A stretch of 64,000 nucleotides of DNA from positions 1-64,000 of the forward strand of contig SVSB01000004.1 in the NCBI GenBank assembly GCA_015064505.1. Direction: 5' to 3'. The position numbers and the translations under genes were made by a program. This stretch comes from Oscillospiraceae bacterium. Its GTDB lineage: Bacteria; Bacillota; Clostridia; Oscillospirales; CAG-272. The notes under the pieces were generated by a model. The model was not told the DNA's origin and made no database searches. It saw only the letters and a list, made by a program, of their open reading frames with translations. Below are positions 9,410 to 19,048 of this stretch, one piece after another (within the stretch, counting starts at the first letter, position 1; every line of letters begins with the position of its first letter).

Positions 9410-9454
9410 TTGACCTGCGTAAATAATATGGTATAATGACTTTAGTTAACTAAA
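9410..9454 (+). promoter_or_regulatory. Promoter TTGACC-N16-TATAAT followed by palindrome TTTAGTTAACTAAA
   Basis: -35 9410-9415, -10 9432-9437, palindrome 9441-9454 at the expected start site. Confidence 0.7.
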
Positions 9455-9502
9455 ATTCGCGGAAAATGTAAAAACGGCTCCGCGATGAAGGGAGAATTCA
9501 GT

Positions 9503-10282
9503 ATGAAAAGATATTTATCTGTAATAATGGCGGCAATTATGCTTCTTGCGTGCCTTTTTACCGTATCCTGCGGAGAGAAGCCGGTGACCGTTACCCGTTC
9601 CTTTATCGGCGGTTACGAGCAGACGGTGAATATGGGCGGAAACGAGAGTGGGATGAGCGGCAGAGTGCTGATGAATCTTAAGAGCGACGGCACCGCCGAT
9701 ATCTACGTTTCCCTCGTTGCTATGGGCAAGACCACTACTGCACAGTATAGCGGCACGTACTCCTTTGGCGAGAACGAGGAGTTTGACGAGACCATTACTC
9801 TTAACTACACATACGGCGAGGGTCAGAGCGCGGAGATAAAGGACGCGGTACTGATAGACAGCGTGTTTGAATCCCCCTTCTATATGGTTGCTTCCATGAC
9901 CTCCGCTCCCATAAGATTTTACGAAACCGCACCCGCAAGCGTTGACGGTGACGTTTACGTTGGATACCTTGCAAAGACGGGCGGTATGGGCTCTATGGTA
10001 TACGCTTACTCCGTTTGCCTTAAGGCGGACAACACCTTCAGCGTAAGCATTATGCAGCTTGCAAGCGTTATGCACGTCTGGGGCGAGAGCGTTGGTACTT
10101 ACGCTATCGACGGCGATAAGATCACCTTCACCTACGGAGTTTCCGACGGAGAGGGCGGAATTGCCGCAGAGGATTTCGTTTCCGAGGGCGTTGGATATTC
10201 CGCAGAGGGCTTTGAAGTGGGCTTTAACATAGGTCAGACCAACGTGCGCGCATCAAACGCCGTATTCATCAAGGTAAAATAA
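9503..10282 (+). CDS. Lipoprotein with two beta-rich (lipocalin-like?) repeats, unknown function
   Basis: Signal peptide with VSCGEK lipobox; internal GGYEQT / VGYLAK...GTYAIDGDKITFTYG units resembling those of the protein at 17850. Confidence 0.7.
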   Translation: MKRYLSVIMAAIMLLACLFTVSCGEKPVTVTRSFIGGYEQTVNMGGNESGMSGRVLMNLKSDGTADIYVSLVAMGKTTTAQYSGTYSFGENEEFDETITLNYTYGEGQSAEIKDAVLIDSVFESPFYMVASMTSAPIRFYETAPASVDGDVYVGYLAKTGGMGSMVYAYSVCLKADNTFSVSIMQLASVMHVWGESVGTYAIDGDKITFTYGVSDGEGGIAAEDFVSEGVGYSAEGFEVGFNIGQTNVRASNAVFIKVK

Positions 10283-10328
10283 AATCATCAGAACGTTAAC
10301 CATTTCATTTACATAAAGGAGAATCATC

Positions 10329-11015
10329 ATGGAAAGAGCAAGACTTGAATCAGGCGAGCTTAACAGATTTTTTAACTGGGCGTACAGGACCCGCGGCAAT
10401 ACGGTAAAGGCACTCGCGGAGGGCACGATGATGTCCCCCGAAAAGATATTCCTTTCCTTTACCTCTCACGATCCCGTATTTATCTCCAACGGCCCCGCAG
10501 GACTTAACGGATCCGTTAAGGGAATCGGCTTCATTCCCAAGGAGGAGTATCTTGAGGAGGCTCTTGCCGCCTACATCGAGCATATCAAGACCTACGATCC
10601 CGAGGACAAGACCTACAGCGACAGAGGACTTAAGCTGCTTATGAAGTGGCTCTACTCCGAGGAAGCGGAGAAGACCGTTGATTTTGAGCATATCTACAGC
10701 GTTGAGATGGCGTTCAAGCACAGCTGGGCAAACTATCAGGTAAATCCCGAGGCAACCCTTATGTTCTATCAGCCTCCCGTGCTTTCCTACGAGGTGCGCG
10801 GTAAGATGGAGATCGTCGGTAATCACAACGAGCTTGGCTCCATCTCTCCCTACGAGCTGCCCCTTATCCAGCAGTTCATCAACGCACAGCACGACGTTTA
10901 CCACTCTCCCAACATTGAGCGTTGGGTGACCCGTCCCGCATATAAGTTCACCGTTGAGGAGATCTTTGATAACTCCGCAAACAAGGTGGGCTTCGGTACG
11001 CAGATACCCTATTGA
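10329..11015 (+). CDS. Uncharacterised protein, C-terminal part possibly PPOX/split-barrel-like
   Basis: 228 aa; AFKHSWANYQVNPEATLMFYQPPVLSYEVRGKMEIV...RPAYKFTVEEIFDNS; stop/start overlap with next gene. Confidence 0.55.
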   Translation: MERARLESGELNRFFNWAYRTRGNTVKALAEGTMMSPEKIFLSFTSHDPVFISNGPAGLNGSVKGIGFIPKEEYLEEALAAYIEHIKTYDPEDKTYSDRGLKLLMKWLYSEEAEKTVDFEHIYSVEMAFKHSWANYQVNPEATLMFYQPPVLSYEVRGKMEIVGNHNELGSISPYELPLIQQFINAQHDVYHSPNIERWVTRPAYKFTVEEIFDNSANKVGFGTQIPY

Positions 11016-12934
11016 TGAAGATGAAAAGAATAATTGCACTTATATTGGTCGCCGCATCCCTTCTGTGCGCGACCTCCTGCGCCGTAAGACAGGATAAGTA
11101 TGCGGATTCTCTCCGCATAGGTACCACGGCGTTGCCAAAGAATCTTAATCCCTACTCCTCCACCGCATCCTCCTCCACCTTTTTCGTCAGTCTGTTCTAT
11201 AACACTCTGCTTGGAAGCGTGTCTGTTCCTGCGGATTACGAGGAGGGCAAGACTTACACTTTCCCCGACGGAACGGTGTTCACTCCCGCAGATACCTCCG
11301 TGAACCCTCTTGCCTTTACAGACGGACTGCTTGAGTACGAGGGCGCTCTCCCCAAGAAGGAGGGAAGCCTTTACGGCTACGAGTATTTTGACCCCACCGA
11401 GGAGCAATGGAAGGAGCAGTGTGAGAGGGAGAGCATCAGGTTCGGCGTTGACGAAAACGGTAATCCCATGCTGGAGACCAAGGAAGAATTTGAGGCTCGC
11501 GCCATTATCGCGGTGCCCAAGACCAACTGGATGCGCTTCCGCTTCAAGGTGGTTGACGGTTATTCCTGGAACGATGGCACTCCCTTTACCGCAGAGGACA
11601 TAAAGTTCACACTTGATTACATCATCAAGCACGCAGGCTCTCTCGGAAGCCAGGCGTACTTCCTTACGGATTATTATCAGAGCTCCGTTATAGACGGGGA
11701 TCTTGAGTTTATTCTGGCAAGCAACAATTACACCTCCATGAAGAGCATCTGCAACTCCATAGTAGTGCTTCCGAAGCACATCTGGGAGAAGGTGCGCAAC
11801 CCCGCAAAGGAAAAGAACCTTTCCCCCGTGGGAACGGGAGCTTATTATATTGCTGAGGGCGACTACATTGAGGACAGCACCATAACCGTTACGTACCGCA
11901 GTGATTTTGACGCGACCCTTGCGGCGGAGATGTTTGCGGGCGAGCCCATAAAGAATATTTCCGTTATACTTATGAGCAACGAGGACGTGCTTATAAACGC
12001 CCTGCGCGACGGAAGCATCGATCTTATGATGGATACGGTAAAGCCCTCCAAGGCTTACGCAGTTGAAAACAACGCCGCATACGATAAGGTGCAGATCTGT
12101 GCGGTAAATAACGAGTTCGTTACCACTCTGCTCTTTAACGTGGGGCTCTACGGTGCCTTCGGGGATGGCGGATTCAACGGTTATTCCAAGGAGATCAGAG
12201 AAGCAATATCCCTTTGCATAGATCAGAAGAAGCTTATTGACGAGGTGCTTCACGGTATGGGCACGGAGGTGGGCGACTGTCTCGTGCAGGATTATTACGA
12301 TCACGCATACCTCGGCGAGGACGGCAAGTACGTATACCATAAGACGGACGTTGCCGCCGCAAACGCTCTCCTTGATACCACCTCCTACAAGATGGATGCA
12401 AACGGCAGCAGGGGTATTACTCTTACCGTGTTTGCCACTCCCGAGAACGAGGTTACCGTAAAGGCCCTTGCATCCCAGCTTTCCGCTATCGGTATCACCC
12501 TTGAATACGATCAGGCTACCTCCACCTACGCTGACGATATCAAGCAGCAGAATCACGCGGATTTTGATATGATAATCAACTCCGTGTCCTTCACGGCGGA
12601 CAAGCTGCTTATGTACAGCGCAAGATACAGCGTGTATCCCGGAGGGGACAGCGTTCGTCTGTTTAACTATTCCGGTATTAAGGACGATAAGCTTATCGGG
12701 ATGATAAGCGAGATGGAGCTTGCACCCAACACCGCAGAGCAGTATTCCCGTTGCCGTGAGGTGCAGAAGTACGTGGCGGATCTTGCCATAGAGCTCCCTC
12801 TGTACTCAGAGCATACCATCACCTTCTATTCTTCCCAGAGGTGGGAAGGCTGGATGGAGGTGCGCGGTGCATCGGTATGGAACAGCTATTCCATCCGCTA
12901 TCTCAAAAAGGTTGCAACCGCCCCCGTTCAGTGA
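11015..12934 (+). CDS. ABC transporter substrate-binding lipoprotein, OppA/DppA (SBP family 5)
   Basis: LRIGTTALPKNLNPYSS, SWNDGTPFTAEDIKFTLDYI, lipobox ATSC. Confidence 0.9.
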   Translation: MKMKRIIALILVAASLLCATSCAVRQDKYADSLRIGTTALPKNLNPYSSTASSSTFFVSLFYNTLLGSVSVPADYEEGKTYTFPDGTVFTPADTSVNPLAFTDGLLEYEGALPKKEGSLYGYEYFDPTEEQWKEQCERESIRFGVDENGNPMLETKEEFEARAIIAVPKTNWMRFRFKVVDGYSWNDGTPFTAEDIKFTLDYIIKHAGSLGSQAYFLTDYYQSSVIDGDLEFILASNNYTSMKSICNSIVVLPKHIWEKVRNPAKEKNLSPVGTGAYYIAEGDYIEDSTITVTYRSDFDATLAAEMFAGEPIKNISVILMSNEDVLINALRDGSIDLMMDTVKPSKAYAVENNAAYDKVQICAVNNEFVTTLLFNVGLYGAFGDGGFNGYSKEIREAISLCIDQKKLIDEVLHGMGTEVGDCLVQDYYDHAYLGEDGKYVYHKTDVAAANALLDTTSYKMDANGSRGITLTVFATPENEVTVKALASQLSAIGITLEYDQATSTYADDIKQQNHADFDMIINSVSFTADKLLMYSARYSVYPGGDSVRLFNYSGIKDDKLIGMISEMELAPNTAEQYSRCREVQKYVADLAIELPLYSEHTITFYSSQRWEGWMEVRGASVWNSYSIRYLKKVATAPVQ

Positions 12935-13011
12935 ATGGCTCAAACGGAATAAAAGCCAAAACCGTGTCTGTAGCTTTTCGGCTTTTATAAAAATAACATT
13001 GCTCATATATA

Positions 13012-13046
13012 CGAATTGCACATTGTGTTCAGCAATGTGCAATTCG
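13012..13046 (+). terminator. Intra-operon hairpin between substrate-binding protein and permease genes
   Basis: CGAATTGCACATTG-tgttcag-CAATGTGCAATTCG, 14-bp perfect stem, no U-tract. Confidence 0.6.
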
Positions 13047-13091
13047 CGTTAAGAAAATGCGCAATTTGACGTAAATGGTTTGGAGAAAAGA

Positions 13092-14198
13092 ATGAAAGGT
13101 TATTACCTGAAAAAGATATTAAGCTCGCTATTCGTGCTTTTTATCATAATAACGCTGAACTTTTTCCTGCCGAGAATGATATTCAGCGATCCCGCACAGC
13201 CATATTTTGCGGGCGTGCCCGAGGATGCGGTTGCTCTCCGTGATCAGATCAGGGAGGCAAACGGCTTCAACGATCCTGTAATAGTACAGTATCTTGACTA
13301 CCTGGGCAGAATCGTCACTCTTGACTTCGGAGAATCTCATTATTATAAGGAATCCGTCTGGAAGGTAATGTTCTCGCGCATTCCCTGGTCCATGGTCCTT
13401 ACCGTTTCCTCCATGATCTTTTCCATTATTTTCGGAATTATCTTCGGTGCGATAGCGGGTAAGAAGCGCGACCGCGGCGCCGATAAGGCGTTGCTTGCCC
13501 TTTCGGGCGTTACTACGGCGATACCCTCCTTCTGGCTTGCTCTTGTGTCGCTGATGCTCTTTGCGTTTACGTATAAGATCTTCCCTTATCGCGGCGCAAT
13601 GACGGCGGGCTATACTCTTTCTTTTAACGGAACTGCGTTCCTTATCGTATTCGCGGCAGTCATGGTGCTTTCTATAGCGCTGAAGCTTATAACAAAAAAG
13701 ACTCTGTTCATCTTTGCGGGTATTCCCGTATCTCTGCTGGCGGCAATATTTGCCTCCATTCCCATGGGAGATATTATGGACGTAGCGTATCACGCGGCGC
13801 TTCCCGTAATGATCGCGGTATTTTCGGGCGTTATCTCTTACGCGTTGCTCGTAAGAAACAGTATGATAGCCGTAACCAACGAGGATTACATACTTACCGC
13901 CCGCGCAAAGGGTCTTCCCGCGGGAGTAGTGCTTTATAAGCATACCTTCCGCAACGCGCTTCTTCCCCTTATTACCAACGTGGGTATGTCCATGGCGGGT
14001 CTTATGGGCGGAAGCGTGCTGACCGAAAAAATATTTTCATGGCCCGGTATGGGTCAGCTTTTGCTTGACGCCTGCAACAACGGCGACTATCTTCTCTCTC
14101 AGGCAATACTCTTGCTTTTTGCGGTCATAACCGTGGTATGTAACTTTATAACCGACCTTGTGTACCACAAGTTTGACCCCAGAATAAAGGAGGTGTAA
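13092..14198 (+). CDS. ABC transporter permease, OppB/DppB type
   Basis: YYLKKILSSLFVLFIIITLNFFLPR, RNSMIAVTNEDYILTARAKGLPAGVVLYKHTFRNALLPLIT. Confidence 0.9.
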   Translation: MKGYYLKKILSSLFVLFIIITLNFFLPRMIFSDPAQPYFAGVPEDAVALRDQIREANGFNDPVIVQYLDYLGRIVTLDFGESHYYKESVWKVMFSRIPWSMVLTVSSMIFSIIFGIIFGAIAGKKRDRGADKALLALSGVTTAIPSFWLALVSLMLFAFTYKIFPYRGAMTAGYTLSFNGTAFLIVFAAVMVLSIALKLITKKTLFIFAGIPVSLLAAIFASIPMGDIMDVAYHAALPVMIAVFSGVISYALLVRNSMIAVTNEDYILTARAKGLPAGVVLYKHTFRNALLPLITNVGMSMAGLMGGSVLTEKIFSWPGMGQLLLDACNNGDYLLSQAILLLFAVITVVCNFITDLVYHKFDPRIKEV

Positions 14199-14201
14199 GT
14201 A

Positions 14202-15206
14202 ATGAAAAAGCTTGGAATCACCCTCCTTTCCGCACTCAAGGGCATAGGTAGCTTTATCCTTAAGGTGCTGAAGAACCCCAAGGGCAGACTTGGCGTTATT
14301 CTCGTGGGTATCGTGGTGACGGCGGCGGTATTCGCTCCGTATCTCACCCCCTACGAGCTTGACGATTACGATATTGCAAACGGACTTGCAAAGCCGAGTG
14401 CGGAGCATCTTCTCGGTACCGATAAGAACGGTATAGATATTCTTACTCAGCTGCTCTACGGCGCCCGTATATCACTTATCATCGGCGTTACCACGGGTCT
14501 GTGCGTAACTCTGCTTGGCGCCACTCTCGGTATCGTTTCCGCGTATTTCGGTAAGGTTAGCGCCACCGTGATACTTAATATCATCAACGTGTTGCTTGTT
14601 ATCCCCACAACTCCCCTTATGATGATAATGAGCAATCTTTCCTCCAGCTATCTGATGATGATAGCAATATTCACCCTTATCGGCTGGTGCGGAACCGCAA
14701 GAATGGTACGCGCTCAGGTGCTTTCCATAATGAATATGAACTACGTCCGTGCCGCAGAGCTGGCAGGCGGATCCAAGAGCTATATTATGTTCCGCCACAT
14801 TATGCCCTCCGTTTCCCATCTGCTTATTATGAACTGTGCGCTTTCCTGTGCGGGATTTATGATAGCGGAGGCGGGACTCAGCTTTATCGGTCTTGGTGAC
14901 CCGTCCGTAATGAGCTGGGGTAAGATACTGGTTGCGGCGCAGGAAAGCGCCTTTACCTCGGGTCTTTGGGCGTGGGTGCTTGCTCCCGGTGCCGCCATCT
15001 TCATTACCGTTTTCGGATTTATGCAGATAGGCTACGCCCTTGAGGAGATACTTAACCCCAAGATGAAGCGCAAAAAAGATACCCGCACCAAGGGACTTTC
15101 CCCCGAGGCGGCTGCTGCAGCGGTTTTTGCCGAGATAGGCGATATCAGCGAGGCAGAAGCCGATGCCCTGAAGGAAAGCTTTGAAAAGGAGGGGCAGAGG
15201 GTATGA
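14202..15206 (+). CDS. ABC transporter permease, OppC/DppC type
   Basis: LLGTDKNGIDILTQLLYGARISLIIG, YVRAAELAGGSKSYIMFRHIMPSV. Confidence 0.9.
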   Translation: MKKLGITLLSALKGIGSFILKVLKNPKGRLGVILVGIVVTAAVFAPYLTPYELDDYDIANGLAKPSAEHLLGTDKNGIDILTQLLYGARISLIIGVTTGLCVTLLGATLGIVSAYFGKVSATVILNIINVLLVIPTTPLMMIMSNLSSSYLMMIAIFTLIGWCGTARMVRAQVLSIMNMNYVRAAELAGGSKSYIMFRHIMPSVSHLLIMNCALSCAGFMIAEAGLSFIGLGDPSVMSWGKILVAAQESAFTSGLWAWVLAPGAAIFITVFGFMQIGYALEEILNPKMKRKKDTRTKGLSPEAAAAAVFAEIGDISEAEADALKESFEKEGQRV

Positions 15207-16198
15207 ACGTACTTGACATTAAAAATCTTAAAATAATCTTCCGCACGGGTGAAGGCTTCGTTCGCGCCGTTGAGGGCGTGGATATCTCCATCGGCGAGGG
15301 AGAGCGCGTTGCCATCGTTGGTGAGAGCGGATGCGGAAAAAGCGTTACGGGTCTTTCATGTATGAGCCTGCTTACCACTCCCCCCGCATACGTCAGCGCA
15401 GACGAGTTCACCTTTACATCCCGCGACGGAGTGAAGCATGATATCCGCGAAAAGACGGAAAACGAGATGCTTCGCCTCCGTGCGGAAGAGATGGCGATGA
15501 TATTCCAGGATCCATCTACTTTTCTGAATCCCGTAATGACCATCGGCGAACAGCTTGACGAGGTGTTCATATATCATATGAATATGAAACCCAAGGAGGC
15601 AAGAGCACGCAGCATCGAGATGATGAAAAAGGTTGGTATTCCCGACCCCGAGATGCGCGCACAGCAATATCCCCACGAGCTTTCGGGCGGTCTTAAGCAG
15701 AGAATACTCATTGCCATGGCAACGTCCCTTTCACCCAGACTTCTTATTGCGGACGAGCCCACCACAGCTCTTGACGTTACCATTCAGGCGCAGATACTCA
15801 ATCTTATCTCCGAGCATTGCGAAAAGGAGAAGATGTCTTTGCTTATGATAACTCACGATCTGGGAGTCGTGCGGGAGATGGCAGACAGAGTGTACGTTAT
15901 GTACTGCGGAAAGATCGTGGAGGAGGGAACGGTGGAGGAGATAATCCGTAACCCCCGTCACCCTTACACCAAGGCGCTTATAGATACCGTCCCCGGAATG
16001 GACGAAAAGGTGGAGCGCTTCGTGCAGATACCCCATAACGTGCCCCATCCCATGAACAAGCCCCAAGGCTGTTATTTTTCCAATCGCTGTGCTTACTGCA
16101 CGGAGCTTTGCAAGAAACAGCAGCCGCCCCTTTACGATCTCGGAGGCGGCAGAAAGAGCCGCTGTTATTACCGACCGGAGGAGCTATGGGAGAAATAA
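15203..16198 (+). CDS. ABC transporter ATP-binding protein, OppD/DppD type
   Basis: GESGCGKSVTGLS Walker A, ELSGGLKQRILIAMA signature, C-terminal oligopeptide/dipeptide domain with CYFSNRCAYC. Confidence 0.92.
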   Translation: MNVLDIKNLKIIFRTGEGFVRAVEGVDISIGEGERVAIVGESGCGKSVTGLSCMSLLTTPPAYVSADEFTFTSRDGVKHDIREKTENEMLRLRAEEMAMIFQDPSTFLNPVMTIGEQLDEVFIYHMNMKPKEARARSIEMMKKVGIPDPEMRAQQYPHELSGGLKQRILIAMATSLSPRLLIADEPTTALDVTIQAQILNLISEHCEKEKMSLLMITHDLGVVREMADRVYVMYCGKIVEEGTVEEIIRNPRHPYTKALIDTVPGMDEKVERFVQIPHNVPHPMNKPQGCYFSNRCAYCTELCKKQQPPLYDLGGGRKSRCYYRPEELWEK

Positions 16199-17163
16199 TC
16201 TTAAAAACCAACGGACTTACCGTAGATTTCAAGATAAAGAAAAATCTCTTCGGTAAGGCTTCCCGTCTTTCCGCCGTTCAGAACGTTGATCTTGAGATAC
16301 GCCGCGGAGAGATCTACGGCCTTGTAGGCGAGAGCGGATGCGGAAAGACCACTCTTGCAAACGCCATCCTCGGCTTCGTGCCCATTACCTCCGGCTCCTT
16401 TGAAGCATTCGGGCACACCGTTACGGCAAGCACGAAGCCCCGTGAATGGAAGGACGTGCGCCGCCATATGCAAACGGTGTTCCAGGATCCTTATTCCTCC
16501 CTTAACACCCGTCTTGCCGTATGGCAGATAATTTCCGAGCCGCTGTACATCAGGGGCGAGAGAAACGAGAAGATACTGCGGGAGCGAGCAGCCGCTTTGG
16601 TGGAAAAGGTCGGACTTTCCCTGCGCGATCTTGACAGATACGTATTTGAGTTTTCCGGCGGTCAGAGGCAGAGAATAGCCATTGCCCGTGCCCTTATTTC
16701 GGGTGCGGAGCTTATAATTTGCGACGAGCCCACCTCGGCGCTTGACGTTTCCGTTCACTCCCAGATATGCAATCTTCTTCTTGACTTGCGGGAGGAATTC
16801 GGACTTACCTACCTGTTTATCTCCCACAATCTTTCCCTTATCAAGCACATAACCGACCATATGAGCGTTATGTATCTGGGCGAGGTCATGGAAAGCGGAA
16901 AAACGGAGGAGATATTCGGTAACCCCCAGACTCCTTATACGGAGGCGCTGATGTCCGCTATTCTTGAGGTGGATCCCAAGGAGAAGCGGGAGCGTATCAT
17001 TCTTACGGGTGAGGCGCGTTCTCCCATTGATCCCCCCGATATCTGCCGCTTTGCAAACCGCTGTCCCAAGGCCTGCGAGCTGTGCCGTAATTCACCCCTG
17101 CCGGCGCCCGCGCAGATATCTGAGGAACACGTTGCAAGGTGCCATCTGATAGGAGGGAAGTAA
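16186..17163 (+). CDS. ABC transporter ATP-binding protein, OppF/DppF type
   Basis: GESGCGKTTLANAI, FSGGQRQRIAIARAL, RFANRCPKACELC. Confidence 0.92.
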   Translation: MGEIILKTNGLTVDFKIKKNLFGKASRLSAVQNVDLEIRRGEIYGLVGESGCGKTTLANAILGFVPITSGSFEAFGHTVTASTKPREWKDVRRHMQTVFQDPYSSLNTRLAVWQIISEPLYIRGERNEKILRERAAALVEKVGLSLRDLDRYVFEFSGGQRQRIAIARALISGAELIICDEPTSALDVSVHSQICNLLLDLREEFGLTYLFISHNLSLIKHITDHMSVMYLGEVMESGKTEEIFGNPQTPYTEALMSAILEVDPKEKRERIILTGEARSPIDPPDICRFANRCPKACELCRNSPLPAPAQISEEHVARCHLIGGK

Positions 17164-17164
17164 T

Positions 17165-17833
17165 ATGGGAGAATTAAAATGCCCCTGTATGCCCCAATGC
17201 CCCAATTACGGAAAATGCCGTGAGTGCATTGAAGCCCACGCGAGGTTTTACACCGTTCCCCATTGCATAAAGACCATGCAGAAGGAAATGAAGGAAAAGC
17301 ATCTGCATCCCTCAAATCCCCATATAAAGAAGACCCTGCCCGAGAGGATAGCGGAGTTTTACGCCGCAAATCCCGAGGCGCATCTCCGCACCGTTGCCGA
17401 GGAGCTGAATATCACCGAATGGCAGCTGCTTGACGGGATGGAGAAAACCGCTTCCGTTCCCGCAGAGGACGTTGACGGCATACTTGACGCCCTTTCGGAG
17501 CTTGATAAGGTAATGCTCCACGTGGATACGGGAAGTGTTCTCTTGCAGCTTGCCTGCAAGCTTCCAAAGCCCGTGGATATGAAGGGAACGAAGCTTATAA
17601 AGGCGGCGGAGGGAGATATGGAGCTTACCTCTCTTATCTTCTCAAAGAGCTTTTACGCGGTATTTCTCGTAAGGGAGATACTGTACGGAGGCAAGGAGAG
17701 TCTCAGCTTCGCTTTCGTTGGTGAGGACGAAAAGATCGCCCTTTCCGTTTACCTGCGCAGAGGCGCGGACAATACCGTAGAACCCAAATCAAAGGCTCTG
17801 TTTGAGGAGCTTTGGGCGAAATATACACTTTGA
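17165..17833 (+). CDS. ChuX/HutX-like heme-utilisation protein with Cys-rich N-terminal extension
   Basis: C-terminal 165 aa follow the ChuX/HutX pattern (ERIAEFYAANPEAHLRTVAEELNIT..., VMLHVDTGSVLLQLACKLPKP, AVFLVREILYGGKESLSFAFVGEDEKIALSVYLRR); N-term CPCMPQCPNYGKCREC. Confidence 0.65.
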   Translation: MGELKCPCMPQCPNYGKCRECIEAHARFYTVPHCIKTMQKEMKEKHLHPSNPHIKKTLPERIAEFYAANPEAHLRTVAEELNITEWQLLDGMEKTASVPAEDVDGILDALSELDKVMLHVDTGSVLLQLACKLPKPVDMKGTKLIKAAEGDMELTSLIFSKSFYAVFLVREILYGGKESLSFAFVGEDEKIALSVYLRRGADNTVEPKSKALFEELWAKYTL

Positions 17834-17849
17834 ATTCAGGAGAGAAATT

Positions 17850-19025
17850 ATGAAGCGTTTAATTATTGCAGTTCTTATTCTCGCGTTTATGCTTTCCGCC
17901 GTTGCTTGCGGCAACGGTACTCCCGCAGTGACCACAGATCCCGCAACCGATGCTCCCGTAACCGACGCGCCAGTAGTTACGGAGCCTGCCGTAAACGAGG
18001 GCGCCTTCAAAGCCGGCGTTTATACCGCTACGTCCTCCTATGCCGCAGAGGGAATGAATATGACATGGAATTTCGTTCTTACCCTTAAGGCAGACGGAAG
18101 CTTTACTCTGGCAAACGACGCAGGCGAGGTTAAGGGTGAGGGTACGTACGCTCTTGCCGGCGACCACTACGAGATGAAGTTCAACGACGATAGAACCGGC
18201 GCTTTCGTCGTTACCGCAGACGGCAAGCTTAAGATGACCGCAGATATGCCCTACGGTATTGCCACCATTCAGCTTGCGCTGGTTGGTGATATCATCTTCT
18301 CCTTCTCCGCAGACGTTCCCGCCGATACCGAGGCAGACACCACTGCAGCAGGCGGCGAGGCTGCTACGGGCTTTGCCGTTGCCGCCGGTAATTATTCCGC
18401 AGAATACGAGAAGGTAAGCGCAATGGCAGGCACCGTTGTGTATAAGTACAGCGCAACCGTTGGTGAGGACGGCACCTTTGCTTACTCCGTTACCTTTGCA
18501 ATGGGCGGACAGAACATGGACGGCTCCTCCGCAAAGGGTACCTTTAAGATCGATGGCGGTAAGTTTATCTTTACCGATAGCGAGGGCAACGTTACCGAGG
18601 GTAAGGTAACCGCCGAAAACACCATCGTTATCTCCCTTAAGGCATCCCAGATGGCGTCTACCCCCTATGAAGTAACCTTTACTCCCGCTGTTCCCACCGT
18701 TGCGGCGGGCGTTTACACCGCTGCCTACGAGAAGGTAAGCGCAATGGCGGGCACGGTAGTGTATAATTACACTGCAATCGTTGGCGAGGACGGCACCTTT
18801 GCTTACTCCGTTACCTTTGCAATGGGCGGACAGAACATGGAAGGCTCCTCCGCAAACGGTACCTTCAAGATCGATGGCGATAAGCTTATCTTTACGGATA
18901 GCGAGGGCAACGTTACCGAGGGTAAGGTAACTGCCGATAACACCTTCGTTATCTCTCTTAAGGCGTCTCAGATGGCATCCTCGCCTTATGAAGTAACCTT
19001 TACTCTTGCCGAAGACGAGAAGTAA
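17850..19025 (+). CDS. Lipoprotein with tandem beta-rich repeats
   Basis: Signal peptide ending VACGNG; two near-identical 107-aa repeats. Confidence 0.75.
   Translation: MKRLIIAVLILAFMLSAVACGNGTPAVTTDPATDAPVTDAPVVTEPAVNEGAFKAGVYTATSSYAAEGMNMTWNFVLTLKADGSFTLANDAGEVKGEGTYALAGDHYEMKFNDDRTGAFVVTADGKLKMTADMPYGIATIQLALVGDIIFSFSADVPADTEADTTAAGGEAATGFAVAAGNYSAEYEKVSAMAGTVVYKYSATVGEDGTFAYSVTFAMGGQNMDGSSAKGTFKIDGGKFIFTDSEGNVTEGKVTAENTIVISLKASQMASTPYEVTFTPAVPTVAAGVYTAAYEKVSAMAGTVVYNYTAIVGEDGTFAYSVTFAMGGQNMEGSSANGTFKIDGDKLIFTDSEGNVTEGKVTADNTFVISLKASQMASSPYEVTFTLAEDEK
18408..19022 (+). repeat. Intragenic tandem repeat, period 321 bp
   Basis: GAGAAGGTAAGCGCAATGGC at 18408 and 18729; long nearly identical stretches. 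Confidence 0.85.
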
Positions 19026-19048
19026 TATTTTTATTTAAGTACCGACAC

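Noticed and set aside
11009-12556. 515-aa - strand ORF
   Set aside because: Antisense shadow of the OppA-like gene.
18408-19022. Repeats considered as a CRISPR-like or iteron array
   Set aside because: Only two 321-bp in-frame units inside a lipoprotein gene; simple gene-internal duplication.
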